Source: Myxococcales bacterium
GTDB taxonomy: Bacteria > Myxococcota > Myxococcia > Myxococcales > JAJYLH01
Reading direction: 5' to 3'
Assembly (NCBI GenBank): GCA_021787845.1
Contig: JAJYLH010000006.1
Coordinates: 1-64,000, forward strand
DNA length: 64,000 nucleotides
Under the pieces are notes generated by a model that saw nothing but the letters and a program-made list of their open reading frames with translations, searched no databases and was not told the DNA's origin. The position numbers and the translations under genes were made by a program. Below are positions 1-8,093 of the stretch, piece after piece (within the stretch, counting starts at the first letter, position 1; every line of letters starts with the position of its first letter).

Positions 1-256
1 GCTGTGCCGAGCCCTCACGGCCCTTCGAGGGCCGGGCACGAGGGCGGTGGCAACGAGCGAGGTCCGTGGGCCCGGCCGCCTCAGGGCGAGCGGGAACGAC
101 AACCTGAGATGTCTGGATACCCAGCTTGTCGATTGCTTCGTCGCGCATGGCGATCCACGCGCGCAAAAGCTCCGGCTGAAACGCCAGCGCGGAGCCGAGC
201 GCAATCTCGCGTACGCCCAAGTCCGGAAGGATGCCTTCGAGAACTGCACTGCGAGC

Positions 257-715
257 TCAGCGGGGGAGGCCGGCCGAATAGGCGCAAATATAAGAGAAGA
301 ACGCGGGCCCACCCCATGCGAGCAGAGCGATGGCCGCCACCACGAAAAGAGGGGCGAGCGGCTTCGGCAGTTCGATTTCCGGGTCGACGCGGGGCGTCGG
401 TTCCGGCGCCGCGGGCGTCGTGCTGTTCGCAAGCAGCGCATCTCGGATGGCAAGCTCGAACAGACGAATGAAGGTCGCCGCGATCGTTGCGCCAAGCTGC
501 GTCAGCGTGCAGATCACACCGACCTCCAGGGCGATTCCCGGACGCAGACCCGGTGGCGGATGCGTCACGCTCCAGGCGGCAAACGGCCAGAATACCAGCC
601 CAACCCAAAATGCGACCAACGCCATCCGGCGCAGCCGTGCCGACCACCGGTATGAGGGCCGCCGGATCACCGGCCCCTGCTCGGCCGCCTCGGCGGAGGC
701 TTTTTCTGACTCCAC
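257..715 (-). CDS. Hypothetical membrane protein (three predicted TM segments)
   Basis: No recognised family. The 152-residue product has a charged N-terminus, hydrophobic stretches near residues 31-50, 60-83 and 122-150, and a proline-rich linker (about 96-118) before the last one. This suggests an inner-membrane protein with three helices. It lies 120 bp downstream of the envC-like gene in the same direction, so it may be the last gene of the ftsEX-envC unit or stand alone. Third-position GC is visibly lower than in the neighbours (codons TTT, TAT, ATT, GCA), which could mean an accessory or recently acquired gene. Moderately sure it is real, because shadow frames in GC-rich DNA can also look hydrophobic. 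Confidence 0.5.
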   Translation of the reverse strand: MESEKASAEAAEQGPVIRRPSYRWSARLRRMALVAFWVGLVFWPFAAWSVTHPPPGLRPGIALEVGVICTLTQLGATIAATFIRLFELAIRDALLANSTTPAAPEPTPRVDPEIELPKPLAPLFVVAAIALLAWGGPAFFSYICAYSAGLPR

Positions 716-835
716 GGGCCGACTCTACGTCTGGCCAGCCAAAGTGTCGCGCAGAGCGCCGGATCGCTGAATTGCACAATCGGCTGGGCGATTCGGCCGC
801 CCCGGGGCGGTGTCGAGCTCAACGCATCCGGCGGC

Positions 836-2029
836 TCAGGGCGCCAGCCAGCGGCCGGGGTCGAGCGCTTCGGTGCCCGAACGAATGGCGAAGTAGAGGT
901 CCGGCCCTTGGAGCGAGCCGGTGTCGCCCACCGTGCCGATGATGTCGCCCGCCTGCACCCGGTCTCCCTGCCCGACGTTCAGCGTCGCGAGGTGCCCGTA
1001 GAGCGTGTAGTAGCCCTCGCCATGGTCGAGCACGATCAGGTTTCCATAGCCGCGAAACCACCCCGCATACCCGACGATGGCCGCATACGGCGCATGCACC
1101 GGCGCGCCCATCGCCGCGCGGATGTCCACTCCCTTCTGATCGAGCACCGTCCCGAACTTCGGGTCGACGTGGCGCCCAAAAGGAACCACAATCGCGCCCG
1201 TCACCGGCATCGGCAGCGTTCCCTCTTCCGCGCCGAAGCCGCCCAGGCCCTCCGGCGTCGGCGGCAACTGCGCAATCGCCTCCAACAGACGCCGCTGGGC
1301 TCGCTTCAAGCCGGCGACGACCCGCTCGTACGACCGCCGCCGCGCGAGCACCGCCTTGAGGACCCCCTGCTCGATTCCCCGCCGCCGCCGCGCCTCCGCC
1401 GCCCGGGCGAGCGCGACCTGCTCCGCCTGCTCGTCATCCGCCTGCGCGCGCGCAACCCGCTCGCGCGCCGCCTGCGCGCCCGCCTGCGCCGTCGCCAGCG
1501 CTTTCGCCAGCTCGAGGTCCTTCCCGAGAATCCGGTCGAGCATCCGCCGCCGCCACAGGTAGTCGCCGATCGTCGGCGCCGACAGCAGCGCCCGCAGGTA
1601 CCCGGTCTCGCGCAACCGATACCGCAGGAGCAACCGGGGCCCGAGCCGCGCCGCGAGCCTCTGGCGGCGTTCGAGGATGTCCGCTTCCTCCGCCCGCGCC
1701 CGTTCCAGCGCCGCCCGCGCGAACGCCGCCTCCCGAGCCGCCGTCGCCGCGTCGGTCGCCGCCTCCTCGGCCCGCCGGTCGAGCTCGTCGAGGGTCGCCA
1801 GCGCCGTCGCTTGCCGATCGTCCACCTGCCGCAGGAACAGCTCGATCTTCCCGCGCTCGTCTTCGACCTGGCGCAGTCGCTCCGCCGGCGCCGCTTGATC
1901 CGCTCGGGCCGCCGGGGGCACCGACGCCACGAGGAGCAGCAGCGCCACCGGACGCAGCGAGCGCCATCGATGGGCCGCGGCGGCTCCCTCCCCGGGCCGG
2001 GCAGAGGTCGCATGCCATCCGCGGTTCAC
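836..2029 (-). CDS. envC: EnvC-like murein hydrolase activator (degenerate LytM/M23 domain)
   Basis: Periplasmic protein of 397 residues: an N-terminal signal peptide (to about 43), a long Ala/Arg/Glu-rich coiled coil (about 45-270) and a C-terminal LytM fold (about 280-397). The zinc-binding positions of active M23 peptidases are lost. The first His-containing motif reads QKGVD (298-302) and the HxH motif reads LYFAIR (378-383); only the His in LYGHL (343-347) remains. In E. coli EnvC the same loss marks a non-enzymatic activator of cell-wall amidases that is controlled by FtsEX. The GTG start overlaps the ftsX stop by 4 nt, which supports co-translation and this role. Confidence 0.85.
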   Translation of the reverse strand: MNRGWHATSARPGEGAAAAHRWRSLRPVALLLLVASVPPAARADQAAPAERLRQVEDERGKIELFLRQVDDRQATALATLDELDRRAEEAATDAATAAREAAFARAALERARAEEADILERRQRLAARLGPRLLLRYRLRETGYLRALLSAPTIGDYLWRRRMLDRILGKDLELAKALATAQAGAQAARERVARAQADDEQAEQVALARAAEARRRRGIEQGVLKAVLARRRSYERVVAGLKRAQRRLLEAIAQLPPTPEGLGGFGAEEGTLPMPVTGAIVVPFGRHVDPKFGTVLDQKGVDIRAAMGAPVHAPYAAIVGYAGWFRGYGNLIVLDHGEGYYTLYGHLATLNVGQGDRVQAGDIIGTVGDTGSLQGPDLYFAIRSGTEALDPGRWLAP

Positions 2030-2928
2030 GCGGCCTTCCTCATGAAACCCTGGACCGACAACGCGCTGGCAAGGGCCCCGAGAGCGGCGCCGCCGGCCAC
2101 CAAGACGAGGAGCCAGCCCGGCCCCAACGGCGCGACGGCGATGTCGCGCGCGAACCCGACGAGCGACAGCGCTTCCGGGACCACGAAGCGCTCCAACAGC
2201 GCGACGAGCACCGCCGCGAGGACGCCGCCGGCGAGGCCCTGGAACACCCCTTCGAGGACGAACGGCGCCGCGATGAAGCGATCGGTCGCGCCGACCAGGC
2301 GGAGGATTTCGATCTCGTCGCGCCGGGCGACGAGCGACAGCCGGGCGACGGCGCCGATGAAGAAGAGAGCAATCAACAGCGCCGCGCCGAACAGCGCCTC
2401 TCCTGTGGCCTTCGTCGCCTCGAGCGCCGCCTCGACCGCGGCGATGAACGACTCGCCGTCGTCCACGTCGCTCGCGAAGGGCAGCTTTCGCAGGCGCGTC
2501 GCCGCGCGATGGACCGCCGCCAGGCCCTCGTGGGCGATCGTCGCCGGCGAGAGCCGGACCTCGATGCTCGACGGCAGCGGGTTGGTCGCGAGGTCATCGA
2601 GAGCCCTCCCGGTCGACCCGAGGTCCGCCTTGAGCCGGGTGAGTGCGACGTCGGGCGGCACCAGCACCGCCGCGGCGCCCGGCCCCGCCATCCGCGCGGC
2701 CTCTTGCGCGAGCGCCGCCGTCGCCTTCACCTCGGGTCGGACGAAGACCGTGATCCGCGCCTTCGCCGCCGTCGCCTCCAACATCGACTCGACCGCCCGC
2801 GCCGCCACCCACGTCACCGAGGCGAGAAAGAGCGCCACCGCCATCGTCAGCGCCGCCACCGCCGAGCCGTAGGGGCTCGCACCGAGCGCCCGCGCCGCCT
2901 GGCCCAGATGGTAGCGAAACGCAGCCAT
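2026..2928 (-). CDS. ftsX: Cell division permease-like protein FtsX
   Basis: Four-helix inner-membrane partner of FtsE, 300 residues, within the usual FtsX range. One helix lies near residues 21-43, followed by a periplasmic loop of roughly 130 residues. Three further helices lie at about 178-200, 228-250 and 268-290. The segment [14 protein letters not shown] after the second helix is typical of FtsX/MacB permeases. FtsX passes FtsE ATP hydrolysis to the periplasmic activator that binds its large loop, here presumably the adjacent EnvC-like protein. It starts 2 nt after the ftsE stop and overlaps the next gene by 4 nt. Confidence 0.93.
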   Translation of the reverse strand: MAAFRYHLGQAARALGASPYGSAVAALTMAVALFLASVTWVAARAVESMLEATAAKARITVFVRPEVKATAALAQEAARMAGPGAAAVLVPPDVALTRLKADLGSTGRALDDLATNPLPSSIEVRLSPATIAHEGLAAVHRAATRLRKLPFASDVDDGESFIAAVEAALEATKATGEALFGAALLIALFFIGAVARLSLVARRDEIEILRLVGATDRFIAAPFVLEGVFQGLAGGVLAAVLVALLERFVVPEALSLVGFARDIAVAPLGPGWLLVLVAGGAALGALASALSVQGFMRKAA

Positions 2929-2930
2929 CG

Positions 2931-3602
2931 TCAGCGCTCCAGCACACCGTCGGCGCTCAGGCGGCCCCGGTCGAGAATCAACACGCGCTGGGCGAACTGC
3001 TCCAGCACCCGCCGGTCGTGCGTCGCCACCACCACCGTCGTGCCCCGCGCGTGGACCTGGGTGAGCAGGTCGAGGATTTCGTCCGCCCGCTCCTGGTCGA
3101 GGTTCCCGGTCGGCTCGTCGGCCAAGAGAATCGCCGGGTCGCCCGCGAGCGCGCGCGCGATGGCGACCCGCTGCTGCTCGCCGCCGGAGAGCCTGAGAGG
3201 CAGCGCTTCCGCCTTCCCCGCGAGCCCGACGTAGCGCAGAAGCGCTCCCACCTTGCGCGCCACGACGGCCGCCTCGGTCCCCAGCACCGCGAGCGGCAGC
3301 GCCACGTTGTCGAAGACGGTGCGGGTCGGCAGGAGCTTGAAGTCCTGGAAGACGACCCCGACCCGCCGCCTGAGCTGCGCGAGATCCCGCCGCTTCAAGC
3401 GCGCCACGTTCTGCCCGGCGACCAGCACCTGTCCCGCCGTCGCGAGGAGTTGCCCGAAGACCAGCCGCAAGAGCGTCGTCTTCCCGGCGCCCGAGGGCCC
3501 GGTGAGGAAGACCAGCTCGCCCTTGTCGATGCGCGCCGACACGTCGGTCAAGACCGGCGGGTCGCCCGGATAGGACACCGACACGTGGAAGAGCTGAATC
3601 AT
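2931..3602 (-). CDS. ftsE: Cell division ATP-binding protein FtsE
   Basis: ABC-type ATPase of 223 residues, the normal FtsE length. Walker A is GPSGAGKTT (35-43), the signature is LSGGEQQR (about 138), Walker B is ILLADEP and the H-loop is VVVATHD. It drives the FtsX permease at the division septum; in Proteobacteria the complex turns on peptidoglycan amidases through EnvC. It is translated just before ftsX (2-nt gap) and lies 16 bp after the conserved hypothetical gene ending at 3619, so the four genes look like one operon. Confidence 0.95.
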   Translation of the reverse strand: MIQLFHVSVSYPGDPPVLTDVSARIDKGELVFLTGPSGAGKTTLLRLVFGQLLATAGQVLVAGQNVARLKRRDLAQLRRRVGVVFQDFKLLPTRTVFDNVALPLAVLGTEAAVVARKVGALLRYVGLAGKAEALPLRLSGGEQQRVAIARALAGDPAILLADEPTGNLDQERADEILDLLTQVHARGTTVVVATHDRRVLEQFAQRVLILDRGRLSADGVLER

Positions 3603-3618
3603 CCGGGTGGCGCCGGCC

Positions 3619-4149
3619 TCATCGCTCGAAAGGATGCGCCACGAGGTGCGCGAGAATCAGCTCGTCGATTCGCTGCACGCTACCGGCGCCGGCGACCGGC
3701 GGGGCAGTCGGGGTGCGGTAAGGGTTCTGAGAAGCGTATGGCGCGACCGGCACGACCGGCGCCGCCTTCATCCCGTCGCCGCCGATCAGCAGATCCGCCG
3801 CCTGCTGTCCGCCCGCGAGATGGCCCGGCTGGTAGACGTCCCCGCCGGTCCAGCGAGCGATTTCCGCGTCGCGCTGGCCAGAGGCGAGGCTCTTGAGCAT
3901 CCCCTTGTGCTGCTCTTCCATCCGGGAACGGATGGCGGCAGCGAGGTCGCCCGGCGGCAGCACTGCCGCCAGGTTCGTGTAGGTGCTGCGCGCCGACGCG
4001 AGGATGTTCCCGCCGAGAAAGAGGTGGGTCGTCACCTCCGCCCGCGGCAGCCCCGAATCCTCCGTTTGCACGTGGAAGAGACGACCCTGGTGCTTGAGGT
4101 TGTGGTTGAACCCGACCTGGCGCTGGCTCGGACCGCGCGCATCGCCCAT
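3619..4149 (-). CDS. Conserved hypothetical protein of the NHN...FHVQTEDSG type, first gene of the ftsEX operon
   Basis: 176 residues, no signal peptide. The N-terminal half carries a segment of the pattern VGFNHNLKHQGRLFHVQTED, then a HLFLGGNI strand and an MEEQHKGML helix. From memory, proteins with this pattern are common in deltaproteobacterial and myxobacterial genomes and have no assigned function. The C-terminal half is Pro/Ala-rich and low in complexity. It lies 16 bp upstream of ftsE in the same direction, which suggests a link to division or envelope functions, but nothing in the sequence gives a catalytic role. Confidence 0.75.
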   Translation of the reverse strand: MGDARGPSQRQVGFNHNLKHQGRLFHVQTEDSGLPRAEVTTHLFLGGNILASARSTYTNLAAVLPPGDLAAAIRSRMEEQHKGMLKSLASGQRDAEIARWTGGDVYQPGHLAGGQQAADLLIGGDGMKAAPVVPVAPYASQNPYRTPTAPPVAGAGSVQRIDELILAHLVAHPFER

Positions 4150-4391
4150 CGCCCGCCGAGGCTAGCCCAAGCGTGTGCGCCCGCTCAAGGGCAGGCTCGT
4201 TGCGTTCGACGCGGGAATCGTTCCCGCCCGCTCCTTGCCCGGGCGCCGAGGAAGAGAGAGCGGCGCATCTGAGCGGCACCACTCCAGCTTACCGACTGCC
4301 GACACGCATCGGGCGTCGCGAGGTCTCTTCCGAAGACCTCGTTCCGGGGCTAACTCCTATCCAAGACAGACTCCGTGGGCAGGCAGAGAAC

Positions 4392-4511
4392 CGCTCATCC
4401 CGAGACGTCATGAGCCGATGGCTCAGCATGTGCGATGAAAAAGGACGGTGGTTCCAGGCCGCCAGCCTGGCGTCGGGCCAGCGGCTCGATACCACCTTCT
4501 TCATGGCAGCG
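4392..4511 (+). repeat. 120-bp dispersed repeat, copy A
   Basis: Nearly identical, in inverted orientation, to 59239-59357: by eye 6 mismatches and one 1-nt gap over 120 positions, about 94% identity. The element contains GAGCC-GAT-GGCTC, then AAAAAGG, then a larger hairpin whose outer arms are GGTGGT and ACCACC and whose inner arms are CTGGC and GCCAG. It ends in CATGGCAGCG. The gap breaks every reading frame while the outer stem is kept, which favours a structured DNA or RNA element over a coding remnant. Confidence 0.8.
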
Positions 4512-4545
4512 CAGTCGAAGACGAGCGGTTCTTCGCGGCGGCGCA

Positions 4546-4565
4546 CATCCCTCGACTGCGGGATG
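4546..4565. repeat. REP-like palindrome
   Basis: CATCCC and GGGATG arms enclose TCGACTGC. The same core (TTCGACTGCG or its complement between CATCC/GGATG arms) recurs at about 12266-12290, 29920-29943 and 29970-29985, always outside genes. This matches the general form of REP sequences. Confidence 0.55.
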
Positions 4566-4638
4566 AGCGGAAATCGCCGATGCGACATGTCTTGGACAGC
4601 GGTGTCGGAGGCTGAAAGAAATACGGCGAGCTCGCGAG

Positions 4639-4838
4639 TTATCCACCTGCGATGCCGCGAAGGGCTTGTTCTTGGCGCGTTGCGGCAACCGCTGTGGACA
4701 ACAGGGCGTCGTTGTCACCCGATGGCTGTGTTTCCCGAATCGCTCGCTCGTGCACGAGCCCGGTGCGCGGACCCGGTGGCCATGCGTTTGCCATCGAAAC
4801 GCCATCGACCCCGGTGGCCCTCCCACAGGTTGCCCACA
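4639..4838. promoter_or_regulatory. Three DnaA-box-like nonamers
   Basis: TTATCCACC at 4639-4647 differs in one position from the DnaA box TTATCCACA. TTGTCCACA lies on the minus strand at 4693-4701 (also one mismatch). TTGCCCACA lies at 4830-4838 (two mismatches), inside a short tandem of CCCACAGGT. The spacing is irregular and no dnaA, dnaN or AT-rich unwinding region is present. It could be a DnaA titration or regulatory cluster, or chance. Confidence 0.3.
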
Positions 4839-5103
4839 GGTCGTCAACGGCCGCTCCCCTGTTCGACCGCCGACGATCCCCCGATCGGCGCGGTGGGAAA
4901 TCGGACGAACGACCCGCGCGGTCGAGGCTGTCCCGGAATCGCCCCGGAGCGGGACGCGATTTCGGCTCCGGCTTCGGTCGCGCCGGGACCGGTGGCGCGC
5001 GGCATTCGCGCCGCATCCTCGCCGCGGGCCGTGCTTCGCCGGGCGACGATGCCGAAGTCTCGCGTTGACCGGACGCGCGGACGCGGGCCAGACTCGCGCC
5101 CCC

Positions 5104-5874
5104 ATGCGGCGCGCCCTCGGGACGGGACTGATTCTGCTGCTCGGGATGCCGCCGGCGGCGGCCGCGGCGGGTCTGTCCGCGACGCAGATCCTCGATCAGG
5201 CGCGGAAGGAGAGCGCGCTGGGGCTCGTCGGCGCTCGGGCCACGGTAACGCTCCTGGTGGACGACGGGCACGGCACCCGGAGGGAGCGGAAGCTCACCGT
5301 CTCGGCGATAGCGCTGCCGGGGGGCGAAGTGCGCCGGCTGGTCCGGTTCGACGAGCCGGCGAGCGTTCGCGGCGTCGCGCTCCTCATCGTCGAGAAGCCC
5401 GGCGAGAGCGCCGAACGGCTCCTCTACCTGCCCGCGCAACGGCGCGTTCGCCGGGTCAGCGCCTCCGCCGGCGGCAGCCGCTTCATGCAGACCGATTTCT
5501 CCTACGCCGACCTGGACCTCGCTGGCGGCGCGGGCGACCAGAGCACGCGGCTCGCCGACCGAACCCTCGACGGCAACCCCTGCTACGTCGTCGCCACCAA
5601 GCCCGCGCACTCGCCCTACGGCGGCATCGAAACCTGGGTCGACCAGCGCACCGGGGTCACCCTCGAGGTGATCTTTCGCGACCCCTCCGGCAAGCCGGTG
5701 AAGGAGCTCGACGTCGAGAAGGTGCAGCAGATCGGCGGCCGCTGGACCGCGGTGCAGTCGGTGATGCGCACGCTCGCGACCGGCTCGAAGACCACGCTCG
5801 AGGTGGAATCGCTCGACACCCACGCCGCGCTCTCGCCGGACGACTTCACTTCCGCTGCTTTAGAGCGCTCTTGA
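5104..5874 (+). CDS. LolA-like outer-membrane lipoprotein-sorting family protein
   Basis: 256 residues with a signal peptide (MRRALGTGLILLLGMPPAAA). The mature part fits the LolA_like fold of periplasmic lipid or lipoprotein carriers (family PF17131 as I remember it). Typical features are an N-terminal TATVTLLVDDGHGTRRERKL strand pair, the stretch FSYADLDL, then GGIETWVDQRTGVTLEVIF. Relatives often sit beside RND-type exporters; none is seen here. The stop codon overlaps the TTG start of the next gene, an outer-membrane barrel, so the two are probably co-translated and may move a hydrophobic substrate between periplasm and outer membrane. Confidence 0.75.
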   Translation: MRRALGTGLILLLGMPPAAAAAGLSATQILDQARKESALGLVGARATVTLLVDDGHGTRRERKLTVSAIALPGGEVRRLVRFDEPASVRGVALLIVEKPGESAERLLYLPAQRRVRRVSASAGGSRFMQTDFSYADLDLAGGAGDQSTRLADRTLDGNPCYVVATKPAHSPYGGIETWVDQRTGVTLEVIFRDPSGKPVKELDVEKVQQIGGRWTAVQSVMRTLATGSKTTLEVESLDTHAALSPDDFTSAALERS

Positions 5875-7331
5875 GACCCGTCGCGCTCGCCGTCGCCGGC
5901 CTCCTCCTTTGCGCGCTGCCCGCGCGGGCGGTGGTGTTCGTGTCGGGCCCAACCACCGAGGCGCCCGCCCCCCACGACTGGACGACGCCGGAGGTCGGGT
6001 TCGACCTCTCGGTGCGCGCCGCGATGGACACCGCGTTCGATCAGCCGGGCGAGAACGTCGTGTCGCTCCTGAATCGGGCGCACCTTCACGTCCAGACCTC
6101 GAAAGGCTCGCTCCACCTCCGCTTGGGCCTGCGGCTCCGATGGTTTGCGACAGCGCAGTCGCTCTCCTTGGCGAAGCGTTGGAGCGAAGTCGAGCCGACC
6201 CCGGGCGAGAGCTGGGTCGCCTTCCCGGCGTTCGGCGTCGACTGGACGGCAGGGCTCCTGGACATCTCGTGGGGCGAGAACCCGGTGTTCGCGCCGGCGG
6301 ACGTGCTCACCCCGGTCGACCTGCGCGACGGACCCGCCGCCGGGCGTGACGCGCGGCTCGTCATCCCGGCGGTGCGCGCACAGAGCCGTATCGGCCTCCT
6401 CCACTGGGACGCGGCCTTCCTGCCGGTCTTCGTCCCCTCGAAGCTGCCGCTCTTCGGCAACGACTGGGGCCCGTTCGTTCCGGGGAGGGCGACGGCGCTG
6501 CCGGACCTTTCGAAGTGGGTCGACCCAACCACGCTCGCCTATTTCGATTCCGAGCCCTACGTCACCCGGTCGCCGCAGCTCGATCTGACCGCCCCCCAGG
6601 GGGGAGTGCGCCTGACCCTGCGCCCGCTGGGCCCGGCCGAGCTGTCGGTCACCTGGGCCGAGGTGTTCGACCGCCAGCCGCGCACCACGTTCTCGCCCGC
6701 GTTCGAAAGCTTCACGAGGGCGCTCTCGGGCAACGACCAGCTCGGAATGCTCGACGCCCTCCTGCGGATTCAGGAAGACGAGAGCCAGGGCATCGCGCCG
6801 CTGTCGGCCGAGTACGTGCGCACGCGGGTGTTCGCGCTCGACGGGGCGGTGTCCTCGGGGAAGCTGCGCTTCACCCTCGACGCCGGCTACTCGCCGACCC
6901 GCGTCTTCCCGACCACCGACCTGCACACGGTCCTCCATCCGCTCGCGTCGGGCGCGCTCGGGCTCGAGTACCAAGGCCCGCCGATCCTGGCGGCGGGAAT
7001 CGCGACCGACGCGGTCTTCGACGTCGGCGCGAACGAGAAGCTCCTCTACCTCGACGCCCCTGACGTAAAGCCGGAGCGCCGCACCGTGGTGCTACCGCTC
7101 CTGTACCTCGTGGGGACGGAGAAGCTCTTCGACGACCGCCTCGCGCTGACCTTGACCGCGCTGGCTTCGTCCCGGGGCGACTGGCTCGCGATGCCGCAGG
7201 CGTCCTGGGCGTTCACCGACCAGCAGACCGTCCAGGCGGGCGCGCTCCTTCTCGACGGCCCCACCGGCGGCATCGGCTGGATGTACCACCACAACGACGA
7301 GGCGTTCGTCACCTACCGCCTCGCGCTCTAG
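5871..7331 (+). CDS. Predicted outer-membrane beta-barrel protein partnered with the LolA-like gene
   Basis: 486 residues from a TTG start that overlaps the upstream TGA (TTGA). The N-terminus LRPVALAVAGLLLCALPARA is a clear signal peptide. The frame stays open far upstream to 4173, but that part lacks coding character. The mature protein alternates hydrophobic and polar residues with aromatic turns (SWGENPVFAPADVLTPVDLR, DWGPFVPG) and ends ...YHHNDEAFVTYRLAL, with a terminal hydrophobic residue, as expected for a BAM-assembled barrel. I do not recognise a named porin family with confidence. Confidence 0.7.
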   Translation: MRPVALAVAGLLLCALPARAVVFVSGPTTEAPAPHDWTTPEVGFDLSVRAAMDTAFDQPGENVVSLLNRAHLHVQTSKGSLHLRLGLRLRWFATAQSLSLAKRWSEVEPTPGESWVAFPAFGVDWTAGLLDISWGENPVFAPADVLTPVDLRDGPAAGRDARLVIPAVRAQSRIGLLHWDAAFLPVFVPSKLPLFGNDWGPFVPGRATALPDLSKWVDPTTLAYFDSEPYVTRSPQLDLTAPQGGVRLTLRPLGPAELSVTWAEVFDRQPRTTFSPAFESFTRALSGNDQLGMLDALLRIQEDESQGIAPLSAEYVRTRVFALDGAVSSGKLRFTLDAGYSPTRVFPTTDLHTVLHPLASGALGLEYQGPPILAAGIATDAVFDVGANEKLLYLDAPDVKPERRTVVLPLLYLVGTEKLFDDRLALTLTALASSRGDWLAMPQASWAFTDQQTVQAGALLLDGPTGGIGWMYHHNDEAFVTYRLAL

Positions 7332-7340
7332 GGTTTGCCC

Positions 7341-8066
7341 ATGCGTCACCCGCTCCCCTCGACAGCGCTCCTGCGAGGCATCCCGGCCTTCACCGGCTTT
7401 CCCCTCGAGGGGCGGCGCTTTCTCGCCGGCCTCGCCTTGCACAACGAGAAGGGCTGGTTCGACGCGCATCGGGAGGAGTACGAAGAGCACGTCCTCCAGC
7501 CGATGCGGGCGTTCGTGGTGGAGGCCGGCGCGCGTCTCAAGCCGAAGGTGCCGCGCCTTTGCGCCGACCCGCGGGTGGGCGGGTCGCTCTTTCGCATCGC
7601 CCGCGACATCCGGTTCTCGGCGGACAAGCGCCCCTACAAGACCTGGGCGGCGGCGCGGCTGTGGGACGGGAGCGGTCCTGGAAAGGACGTCGCCGCGGGC
7701 TTCTACATCCAGGTCGAGCCCGAGGAGGTCTGGGTGGGCGGCGGCCTCTACCGGTTCGAGGACGATCAACTGGAGCGGTTTCGCAGAGCGCTATCGGATC
7801 CGAGGGCCTTGAGAGCGTTGAAGGCGCTCCTCGGGCGCCTGTCGGACCTCGAGATCGGCGGCGAGGAGCTCAAGCGCCTTCCCCGCGGGTTCGCGCTGGG
7901 CCATCCGGCAGGCGACCTCGCCAAGCACAAGGGGCTCTACGCGGGCGCCGGGCTGCCGGCGAAAACGACCCGGTCGGCTCGGGTCCTCGACGAGGCGGTG
8001 AAGGTCTTCGAGAAGCTCGTGCCCCTCGCGGCCTGGCTGACGAAAGAGGTGGTGGTCGGCGTCTAG
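7341..8066 (+). CDS. DUF2461 family protein
   Basis: 241 residues. Conserved family features are FLAGLALHNEKGWFDAHR near the N-terminus, FRIARDIRFSADKRPYKTW in the middle, GFYIQVEPEEVWVGGGLY, and a C-terminal helix with HKGLYAG. Function unknown for the family; the product looks cytoplasmic. The ATG at 7341 is preferred over the TTG two codons upstream. It follows the barrel gene by 9 bp and may share its transcript. Confidence 0.88.
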   Translation: MRHPLPSTALLRGIPAFTGFPLEGRRFLAGLALHNEKGWFDAHREEYEEHVLQPMRAFVVEAGARLKPKVPRLCADPRVGGSLFRIARDIRFSADKRPYKTWAAARLWDGSGPGKDVAAGFYIQVEPEEVWVGGGLYRFEDDQLERFRRALSDPRALRALKALLGRLSDLEIGGEELKRLPRGFALGHPAGDLAKHKGLYAGAGLPAKTTRSARVLDEAVKVFEKLVPLAAWLTKEVVVGV

Positions 8067-8093
8067 CGGGCGAACGCTGTAACATTCGGCCCG

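Larger units (their letters stand above)
4150..5103. other. Gene-free 954-bp region between divergent operons, repeat-rich
   Basis: No reading frame here has convincing composition. It separates the ftsEX operon (minus) from the LolA-like gene (plus), so it must hold both promoters; I could not identify them. It contains a perfect 8-bp stem (CGAGGTCT/AGACCTCG) with a 7-nt loop at 4319-4341, one copy of a 120-bp dispersed repeat (4392-4511), a REP-like palindrome (4546-4565) and three DnaA-box-like nonamers between 4639 and 4838. It is less GC-rich than its surroundings, with runs such as AAAAAGG. Confidence 0.7.

Noticed and set aside
1-256. Minus-strand continuation after the stop of the first membrane protein (AVLEGILPDLGVREIAL...)
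   Set aside because: About 50 residues look protein-like, but there is no ATG or GTG start in the frame and the rest becomes Pro/Arg-rich. Could be a remnant or a readthrough tail; not supportable.
687-707. GCCTC-GGCG-GAGGC followed by TTTTT on the plus strand, terminator-like
   Set aside because: It lies inside the 5' end of the minus-strand membrane-protein gene and no plus-strand gene ends nearby.
908-2872. 654-residue open frame on the plus strand
   Set aside because: Shadow of the envC-like and ftsX genes; extremely Arg/Pro-rich and without recognisable domains.
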